From Botryococcus braunii (taxonomy: Eukaryota; Chlorophyta; Trebouxiophyceae), in the NCBI GenBank assembly GCA_002005505.1, contig KV908537.1, positions 204,359 through 268,358 on the forward strand: 64,000 nucleotides of DNA, in the 5' to 3' direction. Made by a program: the position numbers and the translations under genes. The notes under the pieces are model-generated. The model made no database searches, was not told the DNA's origin, and saw only the letters and a list, made by a program, of their open reading frames with translations. Below, piece after piece: positions 27,591-38,430 of the stretch. How positions within the stretch are numbered: the stretch's first letter is position 1; the number at the start of each line of letters is the position of its first letter.

Positions 27591-27980
27591 TTAAATTCCT
27601 CGCAGAACGTACAACCCATATCTTTCTACAATGCAGCACTCCCAACCCATGGGTCCCACTAGACTGCTGTAGGTCCCATTTTCATGTGGAACAAATTGGA
27701 TACCTTCCCTTACCCCAGCTGATACAGACAAGAGATTTGGGCTGGCCTGTGGAACACATTGTACATTATGGAGCCACGGTAATTGCCCTTCTGCGTTCAC
27801 CACACTCCCACTAGCAATGATGGAACCATGAGACTCTGATGTAGCCAACTGCAGTTGACGTGGTTCTGTGTACACCGTGGGGTTCTGCAATACACCAAAG
27901 TCATTAACCAGGTGCACAGTAGCACCAGAGTCCACAAGCCATTCCTCGCACGAGTACCGTATCCCAGCACTCTGTAACAC
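27591..27980 (-). pseudogene. Family 3 protease fragment
   Basis: Contains EEWLVDSGATVHLVNDFG, the aspartic protease active site, and the downstream conserved LHNVQCVP stretch of copia elements. The frame is closed by a stop just after LYVLRGI. Confidence 0.75.
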
Positions 27981-27988
27981 ATTAAACG

Positions 27989-28971
27989 TTACACTGGGCA
28001 GTGAGATAGGAATGGCTTCTGCGTTTTGAGGACATGGGACATGGGTACTGTTGGATGCAGAGGGAACACTTGGCAGTGAACGCTTACTTCTGTGGCCAGC
28101 TTGCTCCTCTCCAGAGCCCTTCTTCCATTTGGTGCACTCCTTGCTGACATGACCACGGCTCCCACACTCCCAACACCTGACTTTGCGGGACCTTTTTCTG
28201 TCGTTCTCTGCCTGGTCGGCATTAGGGTCCTGAGACTTGGGGAGGACTGCCGCTGCCTTGGGGAGAGGTCGATGGAGCTAGTCGTTGAACCCACAACCAT
28301 AGGCATGCATGGCTCTACATGATTTTTACCACATCTTCTGACGCCCACAGCAATGCCCGTAAAGTAGCCCCTTGAACTGTGCTAGCTCAATGCGGAGACA
28401 ATCCACAATAGCATTGGTTACATCCTCTGGGTCAATGGAGCGTGCGTTATCCAGGAGGTTCTGAAAAAGTATGAATTTTTTTCATGACAAATGTTTCGAA
28501 CGTCTCCTCCCTGGTCATGCGCTCTGTTTTCAGTGTATGTAGCCAGTGGCGGTTGACAAACTTGTTGTGTCCTCCAGTAAATTTATTGGCTATGTACAAA
28601 CGCAGAGGACTTCATTGCCAACATAGGGCCCACCTCCAGAGGAACATTGCTGGTGATGAGCGTCATGGCGGCGGCATTCGCTCTTGTGAATGGTGGGGGT
28701 TTTTGGAAGGCTTGAGTGCACTCTTTATGTATAGCTGCAGTGGTCAAATCATAAAGCCAGGTTTTGAAATTCCACCCATCTGATAGGAGGGGATGGGCAA
28801 CCTTGACATTTGGTGTTGACGGTTTTGTTGTGTCTTCGTGCAGCAAGGCTATCAGAATCGAAACCACTGGAAGTGCTGTCTTCTCCTGTTCTGCGGATTG
28901 ACCACCCAGACTTACAGGAGGCTGTTGGTTCTGTTGATCCATTGGAGATGATTCTGCAGACTGGGTCATTG
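27989..28971 (-). pseudogene. Family 3 gag, broken
   Basis: The N-terminal frame starts at the ATG near 28,970 (MTQSAESSPMDQQNQQ) and runs to 28,583. Later frames cover the arginine-rich region and the zinc knuckle (cysteines of CWECGSRGH-type, 28,135-28,185). Several frameshifts separate them. Confidence 0.75.
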
Positions 28972-30324
28972 TGTGAAAGGTTATGGGCAGAGAGAACACC
29001 TGTACGTCCGCAAAGGATTTGTCAATGCACTGGAGAGGTTTTGTAAGTCAGACCTCGACACACCCTTTGGCGCGACTGATACAGGTTCGACAAGAGCGCC
29101 TTCCGTTGCGTCAACCAAAAAGTACAACTGTCTCAAACACAAAGCAAATATGCAACAGCAAGCTCCAATTTGCATCAATCAGACAGGACTTCTAGTCCGT
29201 GGCTCAAAATTCGGCCAACCAAAGAATCGATTACATAGGATTACCCTAGTACCTAACTCATCTCACAATTTATTCGTTTAATAAATTTCGTCACGGACAA
29301 TTTGCTTTAGTGTTCCCTCTTTAGACACAGCAGTTTGCCGGACGTACGTCCGGCACGGCCTTGCCCCTTTGGGTCTGAACACCAGATTGAATTCACGATA
29401 CCATCATCAGGCTACAAATATTATTCCTATACACATAGAGGATGTATTCTAATACCTGTAAGTCCGCAAAGGATTTGTCAATGCACTGGAGAGGTTTCGT
29501 AAGTCAGACCTCGACACACCTATTGCCCCAAGCATTGCGATTTAGACAGAGAAATGTGCAACATTGCAAATACGGTGTAAATCAAATCGATCATTCTAGC
29601 CTATCCTCTGCCATAATGACAACGTACCCTTTGGCGAGACTGATACAGGTTCAATAGGAGCGCCTTCCGTTGCGGCAACCAAACAAGTACAACTGTCTCA
29701 AACATAAATCAAATATGCAACAGCAAGCTCCAATTTGCATCAATCAGACAGGACTTCCAGTCCGTGGCTCAAGATTCGGTTAACCAAAGAATGCCGAGGC
29801 TGTCGCCTCCAGCAATTAAATACCTGACCGTGTTTGGCGCCCAAAGAACTCGATAAAAGTCGAGTCCCTCAAGAACTCTCACTACAAAAGGTCCCTAATT
29901 GGTAATCCAATACATATGATGTGTCATAGACAGAATAACTAAAGGTCCCATATTATGCCTCTAAGCCAACACACTGATGTGGCCGCGTGAGAATTAGTTT
30001 GCCTGACCTCGAATACCTATTCGAGGTCCCAAAAACCAAATTCCACTGAGTGCCACAATGCTGCGTGAGTCAATGCAAAGTTCTCCTAACCTCTACGTGA
30101 AGTTACGTGAAGGAGACTGAAGTGTGTCATAGAATTATGTCGCTTCACAGCCAAGTTCCTAGGACTTAGCTGGAAGACATATGCAGTAGTTTACACCTAA
30201 GGCACAACAGTGTCGCGCCGTCCAGGTCAGCCCGGCATGCACGATTGTTTTCCCAAGGATGAGTCAGAAGAATACCTCTGAATAAGTCCAACAGTAATGT
30301 TCCCTAAATAGGTACCTGATCTAT
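28972..30324 (-). repeat. Family 3 LTR, minus orientation, nearly complete
   Basis: Starts TGTGAAAGG as the intact family 3 LTRs do in this orientation and follows them to ACCTGATCTA. The last bases to the LTR end are missing. Both internal repeat copies are present, and the upstream copy contains the intron-like segment (about 29,511-29,631), as in the young LTRs, so this structure is old in the family. A GC-rich palindrome lies at 29,337-29,354. Confidence 0.85.
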
Positions 30325-30494
30325 GTCTTCGAGACAGTTGTACTTGTTTGGTTGCCGCAACGGAAGGCGCTCCTGTCGAACCTGTATCAGTCGCGCTAAA
30401 GGGTGTGTCGAGGTCTGACTTACGAAACCTCTCCAGTGCATTGACAAATCCTTTGCGGACTTACAAGTGTTCTCTCCGCCCATAACCTTTCACA
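30325..30494 (+). repeat. Family 3 LTR 3' end, plus orientation
   Basis: 170 bp corresponding to the last part of the LTR, ending GCCCATAACCTTTCACA. It is fused head-on to the minus-strand LTR at 30,324. Confidence 0.85.
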
Positions 30495-31981
30495 GGGTAT
30501 GGGCCGACCTGCCCATCGAGCTACGCCGAAACCAAGGTCGCAGAGTGATACGAGGAGTCCGCCTTGAGTACCTGCTGCACGTCATATCCACAACGATTCG
30601 TATCTGCAAAGTGACCCAGACTTGCAGAAGAACATAACCTTTAACACAATGACTTGGTCTACAGAATCATCTCCAATGGACCAATTGAACCAACAGAATC
30701 CTGTAAGTCTGGATGGTCAATCCGCAGAACATGAGAAGATAGCGCTTCCAGTGGGTTCGATTTTGACAGCCTTGCTGCACGAGGACACAACAAAACCGTC
30801 AACAGCAAATTTCAAGGTTGCCCATCCCCTCCTATCAGATGGGTGGAATCTCAAAACCTAGCTTTATGATCTGACCACTGCAGCTATACATAAAGAGTGC
30901 ACTGAAGCTTTCCAAAAACCCCTGCCATTCACAAGAGCGAATGCCGCCGCCATGATGCTCATCACCAGCAGTGTTCCGGTGGAGTGGGGTCCTATGTTGG
31001 CAAAGAAGTCCTCTGCGTTTTGTACATAGCTACAATACAATTCACTGGAGGACACAACAAGTCTGTCAACCGCCAGTGGCTACATGCACTAAAAACAGAG
31101 CGCATGACCAGGGAGGAGACGTTCGAAACATTTGTAATGAAAAATTCATACTTTTTCAGAACCTCTTGGATAACGCACACTCCATTGACCCAGAGGATGT
31201 AACCAATGCTATTGTGGATTGTCTCCCCACTGAGCTATCATAGTTCAAAGGGGCACTTTACGGGCATTGCTGTGGGCGCTCCTCGGAAGACGTGGTAAAA
31301 ATCCTGCAGAGCCATGCCTATGGTCCTGGATTCAACAACCAGCTCCCTCGACCTCTCCCCAAGGCAGCGGCAGTCCTCCCAAAGTCTCAGGACCCTGATG
31401 CAGACCAGGAAAAGCAAGACGGAAAAAGGTCACGAAAAGTCAGGTGTTGGGAGTGTGGGAGCCGTGGTCATGGCAGCAAGGAGTGCACCAAATGGAAGAA
31501 GGGCTCTGGAGAGGAGCAAGCTGGCGACAGAAGTAAGCGTTCACTGCCAAGTGTTTCCTGTGCATCCAACAGTACCCATGTCCCATGTCCTCAAAACGCA
31601 GAAGCCGTTCCTATCTCACTGCCCAGTGTAACGTTTAATGTGTTACAGAGTGGTGGGATAGGGCACTCGTGCGAAGAATGGCTTGTGGACTCTGGTGCTA
31701 CTGTGCACCTGGTTAATGACTTTGGTGTATTGCAGAACCCCACGGTGTACACAGAACCACGTCAACTGCAGTTGGCTACATCAGAGTCTCATGGTTCCAT
31801 CATTGCTAGTGGGAGTGTGTGTCTGGTGAATGCAGAAGGGCAGTTGCTGTGGCTCCATAATGTACAATGTGTTCCACAGGCCAGCCAATCTCTTGTCTGT
31901 ATCAGCTGGGGTAAGGGATGGTATCCAATTTGTTCCACGTGAAAATGGGACCTACAGCAGTCTAGTGGGACCCATGGGTTG
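30495..31981 (+). pseudogene. Family 3 plus-strand copy: gag and protease (left piece)
   Basis: A primer binding site-like GGGTATGGGCC follows the LTR, then a 150-nt leader and gag ATG at 30,649. Gag is stopped at about 30,861 (KT-stop-LYD) and has further stops, then a clean frame 31,292-31,942 with a CWECGSRGHGSKEC knuckle (CX2CX4HX4C) and LVDSGATVHLVND protease motif. It is interrupted by copia family 2 at 31,981 and resumes at 39,127. Not functional. Confidence 0.85.
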
Positions 31982-32672
31982 TGAAATATTCTGGGCTTGG
32001 CGTATCCTGCATGGTGGCGGCACGGAGGGTGTTAGACGATGTCCTCCTACTTGTGCGTTGTTAAGTATGCACGGACATATACAAGTCAAGGACTGGTTAG
32101 CAACTGATTGATAGACACCCGGAGTGCCACTATAGTTCCAACCAAGTGTTACAATATCTCTCATCTCTCCTAACAAGGTGACGCAGTTCAAACACGCCTA
32201 ACCTGCTCTCACCCAGGTCGTGTTCATTACTTTGTCCGATGAGCTAAACTCAACTCTATATGTCTAACATGTTCTAACAATGTTCATCTGAGTGCTAAAT
32301 CCAGGAATACAATAAGGATTAAGTCACCTGCATGGTGGCGGCACGGAGGGTGTTAGACGATGTCCTCCTACTTGTGCGTTGTTAAGTAGGCACGGACATA
32401 TACAAGTCAAGGACTGGTTAGCAACTGATTGATAGACACCCGGAGTGCCACTATAGTTCCAACCAAGTGCCTTCCCTATCCGTGCTTGCCCCATATGCCT
32501 CCTTTCTACAAACGTGTCTGTAACTTGCGTTATGATAGTCTTCGTTCAAATGCATGTATTGCCTGGCAGAACTCAGGGTTCTGCCTCTCTTTCCTAATTG
32601 GTATTGTCTTCATACGGAGACTTGCCATTATTACTCCTCTGAGGGAAAGGCATAAAATTAATTAACACAACA
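31982..32672 (-). repeat. Family 2 3' LTR
   Basis: 691 bp. Direct repeats of 143 bp at 32,006-32,148 and 32,327-32,469, 178 nt apart; in sense the downstream copy ends 24 nt before the LTR end. A TATA-like CATATG lies about 25 nt upstream of the first copy in sense. Confidence 0.95.
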
Positions 32673-32684
32673 CTTCCCCTTGCC
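32673..32684 (-). other. Polypurine tract of family 2
   Basis: Sense GGCAAGGGGAAG, directly before the 3' LTR. Confidence 0.85.
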
Positions 32685-32690
32685 TTTACC

Positions 32691-35600
32691 TCACAGAAAC
32701 TTGGCCAGTCCCAGTGAGTTACGATGTCCCAGAAACACTTGTCTAACTAGTGGTTTGGTAAAAATGTCAGCCACATTTCTAGCAGATTGAATGTACTTGA
32801 ATTCAACCTGCCCCTTTGCAATAGCTTCACGTGCGAAATGACAGCTAATTGCAATATGCTTTGTGTGTTTGGAGTACACCGGATTCCTCAGGTGGTTTAT
32901 ACACCCTTGGTTGTCACAATGAATCTTCACTATCCACGGTAACACTCCAATTTCCTCCAGGAAACCTCTCAGCCAATTTGCTTCCTTCACAACAGCACTT
33001 GCTGCCATGAATTCAGCCTCCACTGTTGAAGTGGCAACAGCAGATTGCTTTTTACTTCCCCACACTACTGCTCCTCCAAACACAGTGAGGACAAAGCCAG
33101 TGGTAGAGAAGCGATGATCCTGATCACCTCCATAGTCGGCATCCACATAGCCTTCTAGCTCTATCTCCCCCCCTCCGAGAGTTAGAACCAAATCTCGGGT
33201 TCCTTTCAGATACTTCAACACACGGATGGCTTCATTCCAATGTGCTGTGGTGGGAGATATGCGATAACGAGACAATACACCTACTGCCTGAGCTATATCG
33301 GGACGTGTGGTGTTGGCTATATACAGAAGAGACCCTACTAACTCACAGTAACGGTGACCTGGAGGTAGTGGACTGCCAGCACCAATGCTGTCGCTCCCAT
33401 CTCTCGGTGCAGGCCTTTGGGACATTACGAAATCTTTTGTCATGGGAGTATCAGGTCCCACTGACTCAAGATCCAAGCCAAATTTCTCTACAAGTGCATC
33501 GATTTTAGGGATGCAACTCAGGGTGATCAGCCCTTTATCTCTATCTCTCATCACTTGACATCCCAAGAAATCCTTCACTTCCCCAAGATCATGGATGGTG
33601 AATTCTTTCTTGAGAAGTCCCTTCACTCTCTCGATTTCTGACATGCCCTTGGAAACTATCAGAAGATCATCAACATAGATCAGCACATAGGACTTTCCTC
33701 CATCAGTAGAGCATCTCACATACACTCCCGCATCACTCTTGCACACCTCATACCCCATGACTTCAAGTTTGTCATTCAGGGTTTTGTGCCAGGCACGTGG
33801 AGCCTGCTTCAGGCCATACAACGCCTTTCTCAATCGGCACACAATATTCTTATCACCATTCTCAAAGCCAGGAGGTTGCGTTACATATACTTCCTCCTCG
33901 AGCTCACCATTCAGAAAGGCGGTCTTAACGTCCACCTGATGAATTTCACAGCCCTCTCTTGCAGCAACAGCAAGCAGAGCTCTTCTAGCTCCATAGCTAC
34001 TAGTAGGAGCAAAGACCTCCATCACATCCACTCCAGGGATTTGTCTGCATCCCTGTGCCACTAATCTGGCCTTGAATCTCACAACATTGCCATGTGCATC
34101 CATTTTCACTGAAAATATCCAGTGAACTGGAATAACCTTATGTTCACGAGGTCTCGGAACATACTCCATGACCTCATGAGTATCTAGAGAATTTTGCTCT
34201 TCCTGCATAGCTGCCTTCCAGTATTCCCACTGGGGAGACATCTGTGCTTCTCTCAAATTAGAGGGAACGTGAATTTTCCCAAATCTGACACCTGTGTGCT
34301 TTTCCTCTGAATTGCCTGATTTTCTCTCACTTTGTCCAGAACCCACTACTCTTCCACTGACACTCGCTGAGTTACACATCACAGGCTCTCCAGTAGAAGT
34401 AGAATGCTCTCTCATAGCACGCTCTCGCTTGGACTCACACTTGGCTTTGCACAAGTTACTCTGCTCATCCCTCACATCATCCTCCCATGCACAGGTACCT
34501 CTCGGACAGTCTTTGTAATTTGGAATCCCTTCACATTGTCCAGACTTCCGATTCACCTCCTCAGACACACTCTGACATGCCTGCAAGAGTTCAGACTCTT
34601 CAGGTCTCTCACAAGCAACATCGGGATATGGCAGAGTGTCTGCATACTTCCCCTGATTTATGTGATCCACATGCCTCTCAGACCGACTGCATGTCACTGT
34701 TGGGAGTGACCTCACATCTCTGACATCACTCTCCCAGGCACAGGTACCTCTCAGTGAGCACTTGTAATTTGGTCTGTCTCCACAATGTCTGTGCTCCTGA
34801 TTCACCTCCTCCTCTCGTCCCTTACATGGAGTCAAGGATGCAGATCCTGTCTCCCGCTCACAATCATGTTTGGCTGGTGCAGAGAAAGCATATGATGCTT
34901 CCTCTGACCGGTGGCTGCCACCACAGTCCCGCCCAGGAGTGCTCTGACTGGACGGGTTGCCAGAAGAACTCTGCATGGTCACATCTCTTACATTTCTCTC
35001 AGTCACTGAACAAGACCCACCCATACTGCTCAGCTCCCCGGGACCATTTGCAGCTTTGCATGTAGCTGCCCCCCTCACTGCACTCACATGCAATTCATGC
35101 CCCTCATGTGAATCACCCTCTAGCTGCACTTCCCCTGGTCCCTGTGACAGAGAGTCACATTCAGTCAACCCCTCTCGCTCTCTGCTCTCTCCCTTCTCCT
35201 GTGGCAGCAGGAGGTCTTTGGCGGCAGTGCGTTGTTCGTGTCGTTGAGCCCGGGTCAGGCCATCCAATTGGTGGTTGCGGCAATCAGACCTAGTTGGTCT
35301 GAGGACCTCCTGGGCTCGCTCCATCTGCGGTCGAAGGTGGGAGTCCTGTCTCACTCCTCTGGCTAAGTCCTGTACTGCCTCCAGGGTTTGATCCATCTCC
35401 ACTGGGTCACACAGTCTTCTGGATTCAGGCTCGGGCTCAGCCTCACTGGGGGGTCCTGTGACAGGCTGTGTGGGGAGGTTGCTGGAGGCTGGCAGGTACT
35501 CAGGCTCACTGTGTGGGTCATCAAGATCTGTCTCAAGGCTGATGTTGGTTGTGCCAGGGGAGGTGCCGGGAAAGACTGGGGGAGTGTCACTTGCAGAGGG

Positions 35601-38093
35601 CTCAGGACACAGAAACTCTGTAGACTGTGTTGAGGAAACGCTCATGCCAACCCGAGAGGCTCCCCTGAGGTGCTCCACGAAAACCACATCTCTGCTCTCC
35701 TTCCAGATACCCCCTCCCACATAGATCCGATAGGCTTTGGAGGAGGCTGAGTAACCAGTAAGCATCCCTGGCACAGTTTTAGGGGAAAACACAGAGCGCT
35801 GGACATCAGGAATGTGCACAAAGGCCAAGCAACCCCAGGTACGCAGTGGGGTTACATTTGGTTTGTAGCCAAAAAATAATTCTGATGGCGTGCGGTCCCT
35901 CCCGGTACTGGGACCCATGTTCAGTAGGGTGCATGCAGTTTCCAGGGCCTCCTTCCACAACGTTGGACTGGCAGCTGCAAAAGCCAGAAGAGTCCTGGTA
36001 CGTTCCTTGAGGGTGCGATTGGCTCTTTCAGCCGCTCCATTCTGTTGCGGGGTGTAAGGAGCTGAGGTCTCCAATTTAGTCCCCTGGGATGCACAAAATT
36101 CTTTGAACGTGGCATTCAGAAATTCAGTTCCACGGTCACACCGGACACACTTCACTTTGGTTTTCTTCTGGGTCTGCCAGTATAGAATGAGGTCCCTCAC
36201 AGCAGCACTGATGGCATCTTTGGACTTCACAGGCAGGACCGCCTTTAACTGAGATGACTCATCCAAAGCAGTCACCCAGTAACGTTCACCAGTTACTGCA
36301 GCAGGAAAAATGGGGCCCACAGTGTCAATATGTACTCTGTCAAGTGGTTCAACAGCTGGTCTACTGCTTATTCCAAATGGAGGCCGAGACGTCTTTCCCT
36401 CAATACATGCTTCACAGTAGACTGGACAATTGGAGCAGGGACATAGGGATGTATCAAGTCCCGAGACCAGGTCCTCATTGGTTAGGCGCTGCATCCATGT
36501 TTCACCTGGATGTCCCATTCTGCTATGCCAGAGGTATCGTCTGGCACAGTTGTGTGAGTTTTGGGTGGGGGTTTTGGACTTCACAGCAGCTGAAATTCTT
36601 CTGTGGTTAACACTGGGACTCAGAGCTACAACTTGATGAATATAAAATAGCCCTTTCTCTGCACTGATCCGAGACCTCCAGCTGTTTGGACCACAGACTT
36701 CAGTGAACGCTCCAACATCATCTGTGCGAAAGACTGCCCCATCCCGCAATGCTGCAGATACTGACAGTATGTTTGAGGTTGCAGAAGGAACACACTGAAC
36801 ATGATGTATCCACAGGGGAACTCCCACTCGACTGAGGATGCAGACAGAGCCTGATGCTACAATTCCTCCAGTGGCATCTGAAGTGGCCAGATGTAATGGG
36901 ATGGGTTTGGCATGCACAGTTGGATTATGTAGTAGGGTCACATCATTCACCAGATGTACAGATGCTCCACTGTCCACCAGCCAGGATTGCAGAGACGAAT
37001 TTCTGACAGGAGTCTTCAGGATGTTGAGGGAAATTATGTATGGCATACCTCCAGGTGGTGGAGGTGGGGGAGCTGGGGGTTGGAACCATGCCGGAAAGGC
37101 ATCCAGTCCAGGGTGCGCCAGCTGGGCTGCAGGAGGGTGTGGGCCACCCATATGTGGAGGTCCCTGTGGCCACATTCCCTGCAATTGTTGGACCGCTGCC
37201 ACTACGTTCCGTTGGGTCTCCTCGTCCCGCTTCCTCTTTCGACAGTCCCTCCAGTAATGCCCCTTCTTATTGCAGTAGTTGCAGATGCCCTTAGTCTCGG
37301 ACTTGGCCTCAGAGACAGTTGGTTGGGCCTGCTGATGGACTGCACTGGCAGCTGGTGGGGTATTGGCTCCACTGGAGCCTTGTCCAAGAGCCAAAACCCT
37401 TGGTTGGCGAGGAGCATATTCATCAAAACCCACTGCAGCTGCTGTGTTGCGCAGAAGTCCAGCCAGCTTCTCCAGGGGTTGTGCTGCAGCAGTTGTGATC
37501 ATTCCTGGCTCTTTAGCTGCATCAGGCAAGCCCTGCACAATCTGGGTTGCAACGTGTGCATCCAGTAGAGCATGGTTGTTCCTGTCAAGGCATGCCTTCA
37601 GGTTGATCATTCTGTTGACATATTGCGAAATCGTCTCGTCATGTTTCATTCCCTGGCTCATTTCTTGGAGCCAATCTGCATTGGCCTCGATATTATATCC
37701 ACCAATAAACTTTCTGCAGATGAACTCATATGCATCATAAGCAGAGGGCAGATTAGACAGAGGTCCCAGCCATTCCTCTGGGACTGACTCATAAATCAGT
37801 AACATTGCGGCTGCGTCATGTGCTGTACCAGGCATAGCCTCCAGGATGGCAGGCAAAGACCCTTTTGACTCATTTGCTGCCAAAAATGCATTCTTCCAAA
37901 CAATAATATTTGTCCCCCGTTCCTTCAGTTTTATGTGTACCTTGACATTTGTTGGGATAATCTTGGGCAGCTCATCTCCGCTGCCTCTTGAGGTGCTGGG
38001 AGTACACGGTTCTCTGATGGGTGTGGATGAGGCTGGTTCACTGCTTGACGTTGATGCTCCACTAGCTGATGATCCTTTCTTCTTGGAAGTCAT
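32691..38093 (-). CDS. Family 2 copia gag-pol polyprotein
   Basis: 1,800 residues in one frame, with the standard copia order. Gag occupies roughly 1-350, with the knuckle CNYCNKKGHYWRDC near 268-282. The protease motif WLVDSGASVHLVND is near 368. The integrase zinc domain (LWHSRMGHPG...CEACIEGK) is near 511-565, and the core has HIDTVGPI (about 584), CDRGTEF (about 650) and PQQNGAAERANRT (about 685). A hypervariable S/E/R/G-rich linker covers about 830-1,230. Reverse transcriptase follows with VIPVHWIFSVK, KARLVAQGCRQIPG and YVDDLLIV (about 1,468), then RNase H with VDADYGGD (about 1,648) and ADIFTKPL at the end. All catalytic residues I can check are present, so it could encode a working element. 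The ATG at 38,093 lies 337 nt from the LTR. Confidence 0.96.
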   Translation of the reverse strand: MTSKKKGSSASGASTSSSEPASSTPIREPCTPSTSRGSGDELPKIIPTNVKVHIKLKERGTNIIVWKNAFLAANESKGSLPAILEAMPGTAHDAAAMLLIYESVPEEWLGPLSNLPSAYDAYEFICRKFIGGYNIEANADWLQEMSQGMKHDETISQYVNRMINLKACLDRNNHALLDAHVATQIVQGLPDAAKEPGMITTAAAQPLEKLAGLLRNTAAAVGFDEYAPRQPRVLALGQGSSGANTPPAASAVHQQAQPTVSEAKSETKGICNYCNKKGHYWRDCRKRKRDEETQRNVVAAVQQLQGMWPQGPPHMGGPHPPAAQLAHPGLDAFPAWFQPPAPPPPPPGGMPYIISLNILKTPVRNSSLQSWLVDSGASVHLVNDVTLLHNPTVHAKPIPLHLATSDATGGIVASGSVCILSRVGVPLWIHHVQCVPSATSNILSVSAALRDGAVFRTDDVGAFTEVCGPNSWRSRISAEKGLFYIHQVVALSPSVNHRRISAAVKSKTPTQNSHNCARRYLWHSRMGHPGETWMQRLTNEDLVSGLDTSLCPCSNCPVYCEACIEGKTSRPPFGISSRPAVEPLDRVHIDTVGPIFPAAVTGERYWVTALDESSQLKAVLPVKSKDAISAAVRDLILYWQTQKKTKVKCVRCDRGTEFLNATFKEFCASQGTKLETSAPYTPQQNGAAERANRTLKERTRTLLAFAAASPTLWKEALETACTLLNMGPSTGRDRTPSELFFGYKPNVTPLRTWGCLAFVHIPDVQRSVFSPKTVPGMLTGYSASSKAYRIYVGGGIWKESRDVVFVEHLRGASRVGMSVSSTQSTEFLCPEPSASDTPPVFPGTSPGTTNISLETDLDDPHSEPEYLPASSNLPTQPVTGPPSEAEPEPESRRLCDPVEMDQTLEAVQDLARGVRQDSHLRPQMERAQEVLRPTRSDCRNHQLDGLTRAQRHEQRTAAKDLLLPQEKGESREREGLTECDSLSQGPGEVQLEGDSHEGHELHVSAVRGAATCKAANGPGELSSMGGSCSVTERNVRDVTMQSSSGNPSSQSTPGRDCGGSHRSEEASYAFSAPAKHDCERETGSASLTPCKGREEEVNQEHRHCGDRPNYKCSLRGTCAWESDVRDVRSLPTVTCSRSERHVDHINQGKYADTLPYPDVACERPEESELLQACQSVSEEVNRKSGQCEGIPNYKDCPRGTCAWEDDVRDEQSNLCKAKCESKRERAMREHSTSTGEPVMCNSASVSGRVVGSGQSERKSGNSEEKHTGVRFGKIHVPSNLREAQMSPQWEYWKAAMQEEQNSLDTHEVMEYVPRPREHKVIPVHWIFSVKMDAHGNVVRFKARLVAQGCRQIPGVDVMEVFAPTSSYGARRALLAVAAREGCEIHQVDVKTAFLNGELEEEVYVTQPPGFENGDKNIVCRLRKALYGLKQAPRAWHKTLNDKLEVMGYEVCKSDAGVYVRCSTDGGKSYVLIYVDDLLIVSKGMSEIERVKGLLKKEFTIHDLGEVKDFLGCQVMRDRDKGLITLSCIPKIDALVEKFGLDLESVGPDTPMTKDFVMSQRPAPRDGSDSIGAGSPLPPGHRYCELVGSLLYIANTTRPDIAQAVGVLSRYRISPTTAHWNEAIRVLKYLKGTRDLVLTLGGGEIELEGYVDADYGGDQDHRFSTTGFVLTVFGGAVVWGSKKQSAVATSTVEAEFMAASAVVKEANWLRGFLEEIGVLPWIVKIHCDNQGCINHLRNPVYSKHTKHIAISCHFAREAIAKGQVEFKYIQSARNVADIFTKPLVRQVFLGHRNSLGLAKFL

Positions 38094-38416
38094 AATTCCC
38101 CAGTTGTCTTATAACTCCAGTACTCGCAAGGTAGCAGCAAGATCTTACTTCTGAACCAGGTGGGTTGAGCTAACGGACAGCCAACGTGAAGGTGAAAGAT
38201 GTAGTCTTTGACGATAAAGGCTCTCTCGTCAGGATTGCGGTCTCCACGTTGTCCTCCTTCTCTGATTAGTTCGTTGTATGACGGAGGTCCTGATCTCAAG
38301 CGCGCTGGAACGTTGAGGTTGGTGGTCTTCCTGGCTGTTTGCTTTGTCCGCTTCTTCGCCATTCACAGTCTAGTGAGCTCCGATTTAGGCGCCACCCACT
38401 CTCAGCATCCGAGCCC

Positions 38417-38430
38417 GTGGGCCCATAACC
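38417..38430 (-). other. Primer binding site of family 2
   Basis: Sense GGTTATGGGCCCAC, directly after the 5' LTR, complementary to the initiator-Met tRNA anticodon-loop end. Confidence 0.88.

Larger units (their letters stand above)
25335..28971 (-). mobile_element. Copia family 3, degraded minus-strand copy (5' half only)
   Basis: From right to left this holds gag, zinc knuckle, protease, integrase and the integrase-RT linker of family 3, then stops abruptly at about 25,335, where homology with the better copy at 49,330 ends. Reverse transcriptase, RNase H and the 3' LTR are missing. Frames are broken in several places. The gag start abuts the LTR end directly because the usual primer-binding leader (about 150 nt in the sister copy at 30,495-30,648) is deleted. 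Confidence 0.85.
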
